From Duganella phyllosphaerae (GTDB lineage Bacteria; Pseudomonadota; Gammaproteobacteria; Burkholderiales; Burkholderiaceae_D), in NCBI RefSeq assembly GCF_001758785.1, contig NZ_LROM01000147.1:1-64000 (forward strand): a DNA stretch of 64,000 bases, given 5' to 3'. Of this stretch, positions 8,967 through 18,683 are shown one piece after another; position 1 is the first letter of the stretch; every line of letters begins with the position of its first letter. The notes beneath the pieces are model-generated. The model had not been told where the DNA came from and did no database searches. It worked only from the letters and a program-made list of their open reading frames with translations. The translations under genes and the position numbers were made by a program.

Positions 8967-10088
8967 TTATTTAAAGGGTGCATGCTCGGCCAATTCGTCG
9001 ATATATTGCTCGATCGCCGCCGTTTCCTGCGCCAGGAAGTCGCCGATGGCTGCGGCAAATCGCGGGTCCGCCACCCAGTGTGCCGACCACGTGGGCGTGG
9101 GCGACAGGCCGCGCGACATCTTGTGCACCCCCTGGGCGCCGCCCTCGAACCGGGCGATGCCATGGGTAATGCAATACTCGATAGCTTGCACGTAGCAAGT
9201 TTCAAAGTGCAGGCCGGAGACAAATTCGGTCGTGCCCCAGTAGCGTCCGTACATGATGCCGCCGCCGACCAGGTTGAGCGCGACGGCCACCGGCTGGCCA
9301 TCGCGCTGCGCCAGCACGATCATGATGTGCTCGGCCATCTGCGCGCGCAACTGCTCGAAAAAGGCCAGGTTCAGGTAGGGCTTGTTGCCATGCGCCAAGT
9401 AGGTGGACACGTAGCACTGGTAAAAGAATGCCATCACCTCGGGCGTAATGGCGGCACCGGCCAGGTGCTGGAAGGTGATGCCGGCATCAAACACCCGGCG
9501 CCGGTCCTGGCGGATTTTCTTGCGTTTATCCATCTTGAAGCCGGCCAGGAAGGCGTCGAAATCGGCGTAGCCCTGGTTTTCCCAGTGGAACTGCACGCCT
9601 TCGCGCAGCATGAAGCCGGCCGCCGCCAGCGCCTGCCGGTCATCTTCGTCGGGAAACAGGATGTGCAGCGACGAGGTCTCCAGCTGGCGCGCCACTTGCA
9701 GCACGGCGCGCGCGAGAAGGGCGCGATCTTCCGTGCTGCGCGCCAACAGGCGGCTGCCCGTCACCGGCGAGAACGGTACGGCCGACAGCAGCTTGGGATA
9801 ATACTCGATGCCATTGCGGTGGAAGGCGTCGGCCCAGGCGTGGTCGAACACGTATTCGCCGCGGCTGTGGTGCTTGAGGTAGAGCGGCATGGCGCCATGC
9901 AGCACGCCATTGCGATACATGACCAGGTAGCGCGGGGTCCAGCCAGTTTGCGGGCAGGCACAGCGGGTGGTGTGCAAGGTGTGGAGAAAGCGGTATGCGA
10001 GCGTGGGATTGTCGCCGGCCAGCGCCTGCCATTGCTGCTCGTCCACGCCTTCCAGCGACTCGATGATCGAAAACTCTGCTTCTGACAC
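8967..10088 (-). CDS. GNAT-fold protein, peptidogalycan/DUF482-like family
   Basis: A roughly 373-residue protein that resembles the GNAT-superfamily group once called peptidogalycan biosynthesis proteins (DUF482). Visible blocks are EFSIIESLEGVDEQQWQALA at the N-terminus, a central KMDKRKKIRQDRRRV stretch, and VALNLVGGGIMYGRYWG with FEGGAQGVHKMSRG near the C-terminus. I favour the GTG at 10088, which has AGGAGG four bases upstream and leaves room for two divergent promoters. An ATG at 10175 would leave only 30 bases before the NAD synthetase gene. Substrate unknown; aminoacyl or acyl transfer is a family-level guess. Confidence 0.8.
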   Translation of the reverse strand: MSEAEFSIIESLEGVDEQQWQALAGDNPTLAYRFLHTLHTTRCACPQTGWTPRYLVMYRNGVLHGAMPLYLKHHSRGEYVFDHAWADAFHRNGIEYYPKLLSAVPFSPVTGSRLLARSTEDRALLARAVLQVARQLETSSLHILFPDEDDRQALAAAGFMLREGVQFHWENQGYADFDAFLAGFKMDKRKKIRQDRRRVFDAGITFQHLAGAAITPEVMAFFYQCYVSTYLAHGNKPYLNLAFFEQLRAQMAEHIMIVLAQRDGQPVAVALNLVGGGIMYGRYWGTTEFVSGLHFETCYVQAIEYCITHGIARFEGGAQGVHKMSRGLSPTPTWSAHWVADPRFAAAIGDFLAQETAAIEQYIDELAEHAPFK

Positions 10089-10205
10089 ACTTCCTCCTGC
10101 CGCATGATAGTGGGCCAAGTCTAGCGTATCCACGGCCTTTGCGTTGGCGGGGCGCATGCGATAATTGGTGTCCATGCCTGTGCACCACTGTCGGAAAGAA
10201 TCCAA

Positions 10206-12260
<2,055 letters not shown>

Positions 12261-12303
12261 CAATTCGCGATTCGCGGTATCACCGCCGCTGGCAAGTGCG
12301 CTG

Positions 12304-12331
12304 TTGTCGATTACAATAGATCCAATGCTAT
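12304..12331 (+). promoter_or_regulatory. Possible sigma-70 promoter of the P-II gene
   Basis: TTGTCG at 12304 and TGCTAT at 12326 are separated by 16 bases, about 40 bases upstream of the glnB start. The match is moderate, and readthrough from nadE is equally possible. Confidence 0.3.
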
Positions 12332-12370
12332 TGCTGGCAAAGAATTTTTGATACGAAATTAGGAGAAGTC

Positions 12371-12709
12371 ATGAAACAGATTACCGCAGTAATCAAGCCG
12401 TTCAAGCTGGACGAAGTGCGCGAAGCGCTGGCCGAAGTGAACGTGACCGGCCTGACGGTGACCGAGGTCAAGGGCTTTGGCCGCCAGAAGGGCCACACCG
12501 AACTGTATCGTGGCGCCGAGTACGTGGTCGACTTCCTGCCGAAGGTCAAGGTCGAAGTGGTGGTGGACGATGGCGTGGCCGAGCAGGTGGTGGACGCCAT
12601 CATCAAGGCGGCCCGCACCGGCAAGATCGGCGACGGCAAGATCTTCGTGCAAAACGTCGAGCAGGTGATCCGCATCCGTACCGGCGAAACCGGCCCGGAC
12701 GCAGTATAA
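12371..12709 (+). CDS. glnB: Nitrogen regulatory protein P-II
   Basis: A 112-residue trimeric signalling protein that reports 2-oxoglutarate, ATP/ADP and glutamine status to nitrogen regulators such as GlnE/NtrB or AmtB. The T-loop holds Tyr51, the uridylylation site, in GHTELYRGAEYVVDFLPKVK, and the C-terminal B/C-loop region GKIGDGKIFV is intact. The RBS AGGAG sits 6 bases before the ATG. No amtB follows, which favours GlnB over GlnK; the pairing with nadE matches other Oxalobacteraceae as I recall them, but GlnK cannot be excluded from sequence alone. Confidence 0.92.
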   Translation: MKQITAVIKPFKLDEVREALAEVNVTGLTVTEVKGFGRQKGHTELYRGAEYVVDFLPKVKVEVVVDDGVAEQVVDAIIKAARTGKIGDGKIFVQNVEQVIRIRTGETGPDAV

Positions 12710-12725
12710 ATTCAGCGGTTACCCC

Positions 12726-12747
12726 GCCGCTCCCGTTCGGGAGCGGC
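12726..12747 (+). terminator. Hairpin downstream of glnB, possible weak terminator
   Basis: A perfect 10-bp stem (GCCGCTCCCG / CGGGAGCGGC) with a 2-base loop lies 16 bases after the stop. Only two T follow, so it is an incomplete intrinsic terminator and may act with Rho or protect the 3' end. Confidence 0.45.
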
Positions 12748-12798
12748 TTGACGGCAGCCCGCAGCTGTCGTTCCTGTTTTACCTATCCCCCTTGATTA

Positions 12799-14550
12799 TT
12801 ACGGTGTCGCGACCAGGTCGACCGCATCCCAGGCGTAGCCGGGGCTCAGGTACTTGACGCCGCTCGAGCCGCTGACGGCGGTCAGCGTCAACGTGTTCTG
12901 GCCTGCCACCAGCGCGCTGGCCGGGATGTTGAAGGTCAGCATGGTGTTGTTGCCGCGATATGTGCCAACCGTGAGCGTGCGCGTTTTCGGCTGGGTGGGC
13001 GCGGCCGGGATTGCCGAACTCCAGTTGTTGACCGCGATCTTGGGACGGCCGCCGGCGAAGCCCACCGTGATGCCGGCCCGCAAGGTGTAAGCGCGGATCT
13101 CGCTTTGCGCCAGGTTGAAGCGGATCACCAGGTTGCCGTTCACCTCCTTCCATTGGTAGGCCGGGAAGCCGGTGGCCGGGGTGGACGTGCCGATCACGTA
13201 GTCCGGTACGGTCCAGGCGGCCATGCGCACATCCTGCGGGTGCATGGTGGTCAGCTTGGTGCCGTTGATGAACTCGTTTGGCGTGCCGTCCCAGTTGCCG
13301 ATGCGCCACTTGGGCGCGACGCTGCTCGGGTCGCCCGTGATGGTCACCGTGTTGAGCGTGGTGACAGCGCCGGCGTTGACGGTCACGCTGCGGGTATCGA
13401 CCGCCAGCTCGTTCTTGTAGACCGTCATGGTGTAGGTGCCGGGCAGCATGCCGGCGCTGCTGTAGTAGCCGGTGGACGGGTTGACGTCGGCGTAGTACTG
13501 GGCCGTGGCATTGGCAAAACCGACCGTGTACGGGTAGTTGGCGTCGCGGTTGGCGATGCCCACGCCGGCCACGCCGCCGCGGCCGGTAGCCGGCACGTAG
13601 CCGAGCAGGCCCATGCCGGCAAACCACGAGGTATCGACAGCGCCTGGCGCAGCGCCATTGGTGAAGGTCATCGTATAGATGTTGAGGATGCCGGGGCGGA
13701 AGGCCTCGGTCTGCGCCTCGCCGTAATTGATGATGTAGGTGATTTCCTGGTTGGTGTCGGTGCCCTGGTTGAGCAGGCTGCGGTAGAAGGGGCCGCCCGA
13801 GCCGCCTTCATGGTTGTCGCGGACGATCCACAAACCGGCGCTGGCGCTGGTGGCGCCGATGTAGCGCCAGTCCTTGAGTCGCTTGTTCGAGTAATGCTTG
13901 GAGCGGGTTTCGCCGTTGGGCAGGCCGAACACGTCGCCCGATTCGATGGCGCCGTTGGTGCCGCGCAGGTCGGACGGCACCGGGCCGTTGGGCAGCGCGG
14001 CGATCGGCACCCGGACGATGAAGCGCGCCAGGCCCAGCGTGCTCGGTTCGCTGGTGAAGTAGGTGCCCATGTAGATATTCGGGTCGCCCCGGCGCGCCAT
14101 GTAGTAATGGGTGAGGTCGCCCGCCTGCACGGTGATCTTGACGGTATCGGCGCCGACGGTGGTGGCGGTCACCGCCACGGCCGAGACGTTGTTGTACAGG
14201 TAGTCGAAGCCCGAGTTGAGCTGGCTGCCGCGCGACTGGTCCTGGTATTGCACGCCGTTGTACATCATCGAGGCGATATCGCCGGCCGACTGGGTGCTCA
14301 CGCCATTGTCGGTGCGACGGATCTTGAACACCAGCCCGGCGCCGGTGTCGACGGTATAGAAGTTGGCGTCCTGGGTCAGGCCGAAGGTCGCGGCATTGGC
14401 CGTGGTGGCATCGGCGCCCGCGACGGTGGTGGTGGCGAGGGTTCGTGCAGCCGGCGTGGTGGTGCTGCTGTCGCTGGCACTGCCGCCGCAGCCGGCGAGC
14501 AGGGATAGCGCTGCTGCGCCGGTCAGGACGCGCAGGGTGTTGGTTTCCAT
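12799..14550 (-). CDS. Rhamnogalacturonan lyase, polysaccharide lyase family 4, lipoprotein
   Basis: A 583-residue secreted enzyme predicted to cleave the rhamnogalacturonan-I backbone of pectin by beta-elimination. It begins with a lipoprotein signal (LSLLAGCGGSASDSS, lipobox LLAGC, acylated Cys near residue 21). The three PL4 parts are visible: an N-terminal beta-sandwich catalytic part (about 45-330), a fibronectin-III-like middle (about 340-410, GYYSSAGMLPGTYTMTVYKN), and a C-terminal carbohydrate-binding-like part (WRIGNWDGTPNEFINGTKLT and MHPQDVRMAAW). No sugar transporter or second pectinase adjoins it, so it stands alone. Confidence 0.85.
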   Translation of the reverse strand: METNTLRVLTGAAALSLLAGCGGSASDSSTTTPAARTLATTTVAGADATTANAATFGLTQDANFYTVDTGAGLVFKIRRTDNGVSTQSAGDIASMMYNGVQYQDQSRGSQLNSGFDYLYNNVSAVAVTATTVGADTVKITVQAGDLTHYYMARRGDPNIYMGTYFTSEPSTLGLARFIVRVPIAALPNGPVPSDLRGTNGAIESGDVFGLPNGETRSKHYSNKRLKDWRYIGATSASAGLWIVRDNHEGGSGGPFYRSLLNQGTDTNQEITYIINYGEAQTEAFRPGILNIYTMTFTNGAAPGAVDTSWFAGMGLLGYVPATGRGGVAGVGIANRDANYPYTVGFANATAQYYADVNPSTGYYSSAGMLPGTYTMTVYKNELAVDTRSVTVNAGAVTTLNTVTITGDPSSVAPKWRIGNWDGTPNEFINGTKLTTMHPQDVRMAAWTVPDYVIGTSTPATGFPAYQWKEVNGNLVIRFNLAQSEIRAYTLRAGITVGFAGGRPKIAVNNWSSAIPAAPTQPKTRTLTVGTYRGNNTMLTFNIPASALVAGQNTLTLTAVSGSSGVKYLSPGYAWDAVDLVATP

Positions 14551-14693
14551 GATGGTGTCTCCCTAAATATATTATTGATATTGAATAGGGCGCGCCGGCA
14601 CGCTGCATACATAGTCTTGCGTTGTCCGGCAGCGGTCAACGCCGCGAATGCAACAATTGCAAATAAATCATTGAGCTGATTGCCAGCATTTCA

Positions 14694-15335
14694 TTATTTG
14701 TCCGACGGTAAATGCAGGTCGAATTTCCACGTCACCAGGCGCATCACGGTGATCGAGGCGGCGCTTACCCACAGGGCGACGTCGTCGGAGATCTCGGTGT
14801 ACTGCAGGCCGATGTACAGCCAGCAACCGAAGAACGCGCAGATGGCGTAGGGTTTGCCGTCGCGGAAGACCATCGGCACTTCGTTGCAGACGATGTCGCG
14901 CAGCACGCCGCCGAAGATGCCGGTGATCACGCCCATCATCGAGGCGATGAACAGCGGCATGCCGGCCGCCTGCGCCTGCGACACGCCCGCCACCGCGAAC
15001 AGGCCCAGGCCGATGGCGTCGGCAATGACGATCAGGCGTTCGGACAGGATTTGCTTGAGCGTGCGCATCAGCGGTGCGGCGATCAGGGCCAGCACGAAAA
15101 TCAGGATCGCGTATTCCTGGTGCATGACCCAGAACAGCGGCCGCCGGTCCAGCAAAATGTCGCGCAAGGTGCCGCCGCCGAACGCGGTGATGAAGGCCAC
15201 CGTAAACACGCCAACGAGGTCCATGCGCTTGCGGCGCGCCTCCACGAAACCGGAAAACGCGCCCACCAGGATCGCCACGATCTCGATGACGGTGACCAGG
15301 GAGACGTGAACCGGAACGTGGGGCATGTAAGGCAT
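14694..15335 (-). CDS. TRIC-family membrane protein (UPF0126)
   Basis: A 213-residue inner-membrane protein with about seven hydrophobic segments in two repeated halves. Each half carries the diagnostic glycine-rich kink and RDI signature: FGGGTLRDILLDRRPLFWV in the first and FGGVLRDIVCNEVPMVFR in the second. The eukaryotic relatives are trimeric intracellular cation channels, and prokaryotic members conduct monovalent cations. The physiological job in bacteria is uncertain. It is monocistronic by spacing. Confidence 0.88.
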   Translation of the reverse strand: MPYMPHVPVHVSLVTVIEIVAILVGAFSGFVEARRKRMDLVGVFTVAFITAFGGGTLRDILLDRRPLFWVMHQEYAILIFVLALIAAPLMRTLKQILSERLIVIADAIGLGLFAVAGVSQAQAAGMPLFIASMMGVITGIFGGVLRDIVCNEVPMVFRDGKPYAICAFFGCWLYIGLQYTEISDDVALWVSAASITVMRLVTWKFDLHLPSDK

Positions 15336-15527
15336 CGGCGCGCTGAAATTGTGAGGAGCCTCAGGTTAACATGACGGCCGCGCGACGTGTAACTTAGTTG
15401 CTCGGCTAACATGTGCGGCAATGTCCAAGATATCGCTGTGGCTGATGTTCTCGATCAATAATGGCGATTGGACTTATTTCATTGCTGAAGGCATGATCGT
15501 GGTCAGATCAACTTTAAAGTTTGAACG

Positions 15528-16625
15528 ATGACCGCATTATTTACTCCCTTTAGCCTCAAAGACGTCACCTTGCGCAACCGTATCGCGGTGCCGCCAATGT
15601 GCCAGTACAGCGCCACCGACGGCCTCACCAACGACTGGCACCAGGTCCATTACCCGGCCCTGGCGCGTGGTGGCGCCGGCCTGGTGATCGTGGAAGCGAC
15701 GGCGGTTTCGCCGGAAGGGCGCATCACGCCCGGCTGCCTGGGCTTGTGGAATGACCAGCAGGCCGAGGGCCTGGCGCGCATTGCCGCCAGCATCAAGGCT
15801 GCCGGCGCCGTGGCCGGCATCCAGATCGCCCACGCCGGCCGCAAGGCCAGCGCCAACAAGCCTTGGGAAGGCGACGACCATATCGCGCTGGACGATCCGC
15901 GCAGCTGGCAAACCATCGCGCCGTCGGCCGTGGCATTCGGCGCCAACCTGCCGCAGGTGCCCAAGGCCATGACGCTGGACGATATCGAACGGGTAAAAGC
16001 CGATTTCGTTGCATCGGCCCAGCGGGCGCGGGATGCCGGTTTCCAGTGGCTGGAGCTGCACTTCGCCCACGGCTACCTGGCGCAAAGCTTCTTCAACGTC
16101 GACGCCAACCAGCGCGACGACGCCTACGGCGGCGACTACGCCGGCCGCAGCCGCTTCATGCTGGAAACGCTGGCAGCCGTGCGCAAGGTGTGGCCCGAGA
16201 ACCTGCCGCTGACGGCCCGTTTCGGCGTGATCGAATACGACGGCCGCGACGAGCAGACGCTGGCCGAATCGATCGACGTCACGCGCGCCATGCACGCGGG
16301 CGGCCTCGATATGCTCAATGTAAGCGTGGGCTTTTCCACCCCGAACGGCAAGATCCCGTGGGGCTCGCCATTCCTGGCGCCGATCGCCGAGCGGGTACGC
16401 CGCGAAGCGGGCTTGCCGGTGGCGTCGTCGTGGGGCATCGATGCGCCGCAGGTGGCCAACCGCGTGGTGGCCGACCAGCAGATGGACCTGGTGATGATCG
16501 GCCGCGCTTTCCTGGCCAATCCGCACTATGCGGCGCAGATGGCGGCGGAGTTGCAGGTGGAACGGCCGACGTGGTTGTTGCCGGCGCCGTATGCGCACTG
16601 GCTGGAAAAATACCACCCCGGTTGA
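15528..16625 (+). CDS. NADH:flavin oxidoreductase, Old Yellow Enzyme family (YqjM/NamA class)
   Basis: A 365-residue FMN-dependent TIM-barrel ene-reductase. It opens with the family LFTPFSLKDVTLRNRIAVPP segment and PPMCQYSATDG, which carries the class-typical Cys. HAGRKAS and the catalytic-pair region FHFAHGYLAQSFF-type (here LELHFAHGYLAQSFF) and a C-terminal FMN-phosphate loop (VMIGRAFLANPHYA) are present. It reduces activated C=C bonds of enals, enones or nitro compounds; the natural substrate is unknown. It is monocistronic, followed by a REP-like region. Confidence 0.93.
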   Translation: MTALFTPFSLKDVTLRNRIAVPPMCQYSATDGLTNDWHQVHYPALARGGAGLVIVEATAVSPEGRITPGCLGLWNDQQAEGLARIAASIKAAGAVAGIQIAHAGRKASANKPWEGDDHIALDDPRSWQTIAPSAVAFGANLPQVPKAMTLDDIERVKADFVASAQRARDAGFQWLELHFAHGYLAQSFFNVDANQRDDAYGGDYAGRSRFMLETLAAVRKVWPENLPLTARFGVIEYDGRDEQTLAESIDVTRAMHAGGLDMLNVSVGFSTPNGKIPWGSPFLAPIAERVRREAGLPVASSWGIDAPQVANRVVADQQMDLVMIGRAFLANPHYAAQMAAELQVERPTWLLPAPYAHWLEKYHPG

Positions 16626-16682
16626 AAATATCGCTGCGGTTGAAAAATATCGCTGCGGTTGAAATGCCGATGATCTTTGCGC

Positions 16683-16789
16683 CGTCATTCCCGCGCAGGC
16701 GGGAATCCCATTCCGTAGCACAGCGCTGGCTCAAGCAGGAGCGTGCAGAACGCACGCAAATTGGATACCCGCCTTCGCGGGTATGACGG
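16683..16789. repeat. REP-like paired repeat, copy 1
   Basis: The left unit (16683-16708) is a 26-bp sequence, CGTCATTCCCGCGCAGGCGG plus GAATCC, that folds on itself around CGCAGGCG. The right unit (16763-16789) is the same motif in inverted orientation, reading GGATACCCGCCTTCGCGGGT then ATGACGG. The pair is separated by 54 bases, as in bipartite intergenic REP/BIME elements. The left unit recurs without a mismatch at 21821-21846. This fills most of the 221-base gap between the OYE gene and smr. Confidence 0.8.
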
Positions 16790-16846
16790 ATATTCTGCCA
16801 ACGGCCTCCGTTACGGCTTGACTGCCAGCGGTCTCCGGCGCGGCTT

Positions 16847-17512
16847 TTATTGGCGTTCCGGCCGCAGCGCGGCCCGCAGCAGCACCATCAGGGCGCCTTC
16901 GCCACCTTCGGATGAACGCGCCTGGCAGAACGCCACCACTTCCTCTTTTTGCACCAGCCAGCTGTGCACCATCGATTTCAAGACCGGCTCCTGGCCGCGC
17001 GAGCCGAAGCCGCGACCGTGGATCACGCACACGCAACGGTGGTTGCGCATGGTCGAGCGGCGCAGGAAATCACCGATGGCGTCGCGGGCCTGGTCACGGC
17101 GCATGCCGTGTAAATCGAGCTCGTCCTGCACCGGCCAGTGACCCTTGCGCAGCTTTTTCACCACGTCGGCACCGACGCCCGGTGCAGCGTAGTTGAGCGC
17201 CGGGTCTTCTTCGAGGTAATGATCGACTTCAAACAGGTCCGACAGCGACTCGCGCAGCACTTCGGCGTCGTCCTCGGCCTGCGTCAGCTTGCGCTTGACG
17301 GGCACGGTGACGTTGGCCGTTTTCGGCAGTTGCGGCACGTGGCGATTCGACTCGGGCAGGCGCTTGACGCCGCCCACCGCCGACTGGAAGATGTTCGCTT
17401 CCACCACCTGCGTCTTTTCCCGCTTGACGCGCTCCGCCTCGGCGGCGGCGCGCGCCTCGGTCTGCTCCCTGAGCTGCTTGCTCAGCGATTTCAGTTCCGA
17501 GAAGTCTTTCAT
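16847..17512 (-). CDS. Smr-domain protein
   Basis: A 221-residue protein. The N-terminal half is charged and helical (about 1-45, SKQLREQTEARAAAEAERVK). The C-terminal Smr domain (about 125-215) shows DELDLHGMRRDQARDAI and CVIHGRGFGSRG, the two signature blocks. Standalone Smr proteins are nucleases or nucleic-acid binders; no MutS2 part is present. I start at MKDFSELKS (17512), 7 bases after the trxB stop, which makes trxB-smr a likely operon. The upstream open frame is trxB shadow. Confidence 0.9.
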   Translation of the reverse strand: MKDFSELKSLSKQLREQTEARAAAEAERVKREKTQVVEANIFQSAVGGVKRLPESNRHVPQLPKTANVTVPVKRKLTQAEDDAEVLRESLSDLFEVDHYLEEDPALNYAAPGVGADVVKKLRKGHWPVQDELDLHGMRRDQARDAIGDFLRRSTMRNHRCVCVIHGRGFGSRGQEPVLKSMVHSWLVQKEEVVAFCQARSSEGGEGALMVLLRAALRPERQ

Positions 17513-17519
17513 CAGATGC

Positions 17520-18473
17520 TTACTCCTGTGCTTCGAGGTAGCGCTGGGCGTCCAGTGCGGCCATGCAGCCGGTGCCGGCGCTGGTAATCGCCTGGCGGTA
17601 GATATGGTCCTGCACGTCGCCGGCGGCAAACACGCCCGGGGCGGTGGTGGCGGTGGCCATGCCTTCGGTGCCCGAACGGGTCTTGATATAGCCGTTGTGC
17701 ATTTCCAGCTGGCCTTCGAAGATGCCGGTGTTGGGCTTGTGGCCGATCGCCACGAACAGGCCGTGCACGGTGATCTCGGAGACGGCGCCGTCGTCGGTCG
17801 ACTGCAGTTTCAGGCCGGTCACGCCGCCTTCATTGCCCAGCACTTCCTGCAAGGTGTGGTTGTACTTGATCTCGATCTTGCCTTCGGCAACCTTGGCGTT
17901 CAGGCGGTCGATCAGGATGGCTTCGGCGCGGAACTTGTCACGGCGGTGGATCAGCGTGACCTTGGTGGCGATGTTCGACAGGTACAGCGCTTCTTCGACA
18001 GCGGTGTTGCCGCCGCCGATCACGGCCACTTCCTGGTTGCGGTAGAAGAAGCCGTCGCAGGTAGCGCAGGCCGATACGCCACGGCCCATGAATTCCTGCT
18101 CGGTCGGCAGGCCCAGGTACTGGGCCGAGGCGCCGGTGGCGATGATCAGGGTGTCGCAGGTGTATTCATGGCTGTCGCCCAGCAGGCGGATCGGCTTTTC
18201 CGACAGGAAGGTCGTGTGGATGTGGTCGAACACGATCTCGGTCTTGAAGCGCTCGGCGTGCTGCAGCAGGCGCTGCATCAGGTCCGGACCTTGCACACCC
18301 ATCGGATCGCCAGGCCAGTTTTCGACGTCGGTGGTGGTCATCAATTGACCGCCTTGTTCCACGCCGGTGACCAGCATCGGGTTCAGGTTGGCGCGGGCGG
18401 CATAAACGGCAGCGCTGTAGCCGGCGGGGCCGGAGCCGAGGATCAGAACGCGGGCGTGTTTGGCAGTTGTCAT
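17520..18473 (-). CDS. trxB: Thioredoxin-disulfide reductase
   Basis: A 317-residue cytosolic flavoenzyme passing electrons from NADPH via FAD to thioredoxin. It has the FAD Rossmann motif GSGPAGYSAAVYAAR (about 13-27), the redox pair CATCDG (about 138-143), the NADPH motif GGGNTAVEEAL and the C-terminal FAD block GVFAAGDVQDHIYRQ. I start at MTTAKHARVL; the frame upstream lacks similarity. It is divergent from ftsK, with a 210-base shared control region. Confidence 0.95.
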   Translation of the reverse strand: MTTAKHARVLILGSGPAGYSAAVYAARANLNPMLVTGVEQGGQLMTTTDVENWPGDPMGVQGPDLMQRLLQHAERFKTEIVFDHIHTTFLSEKPIRLLGDSHEYTCDTLIIATGASAQYLGLPTEQEFMGRGVSACATCDGFFYRNQEVAVIGGGNTAVEEALYLSNIATKVTLIHRRDKFRAEAILIDRLNAKVAEGKIEIKYNHTLQEVLGNEGGVTGLKLQSTDDGAVSEITVHGLFVAIGHKPNTGIFEGQLEMHNGYIKTRSGTEGMATATTAPGVFAAGDVQDHIYRQAITSAGTGCMAALDAQRYLEAQE

Positions 18474-18683
18474 GGCGGGCTTCTTCGTAGATTGGAGTAC
18501 TTCGGAGTTGGGGGCATCTGCGGTGGAGGCAAGGGCGATGCCTCTTGCATTCACGCAGGCAATACAAGATTATAGTGCAAGCAGAAGATCAGGATGAATC
18601 GTGGGGCGGTTGTGGTCCGTATGCCTTAAAATAGCGGTCTCTGAATCTTTCCTGTGCGATAACGTTGCAAGACCTTAATACCT

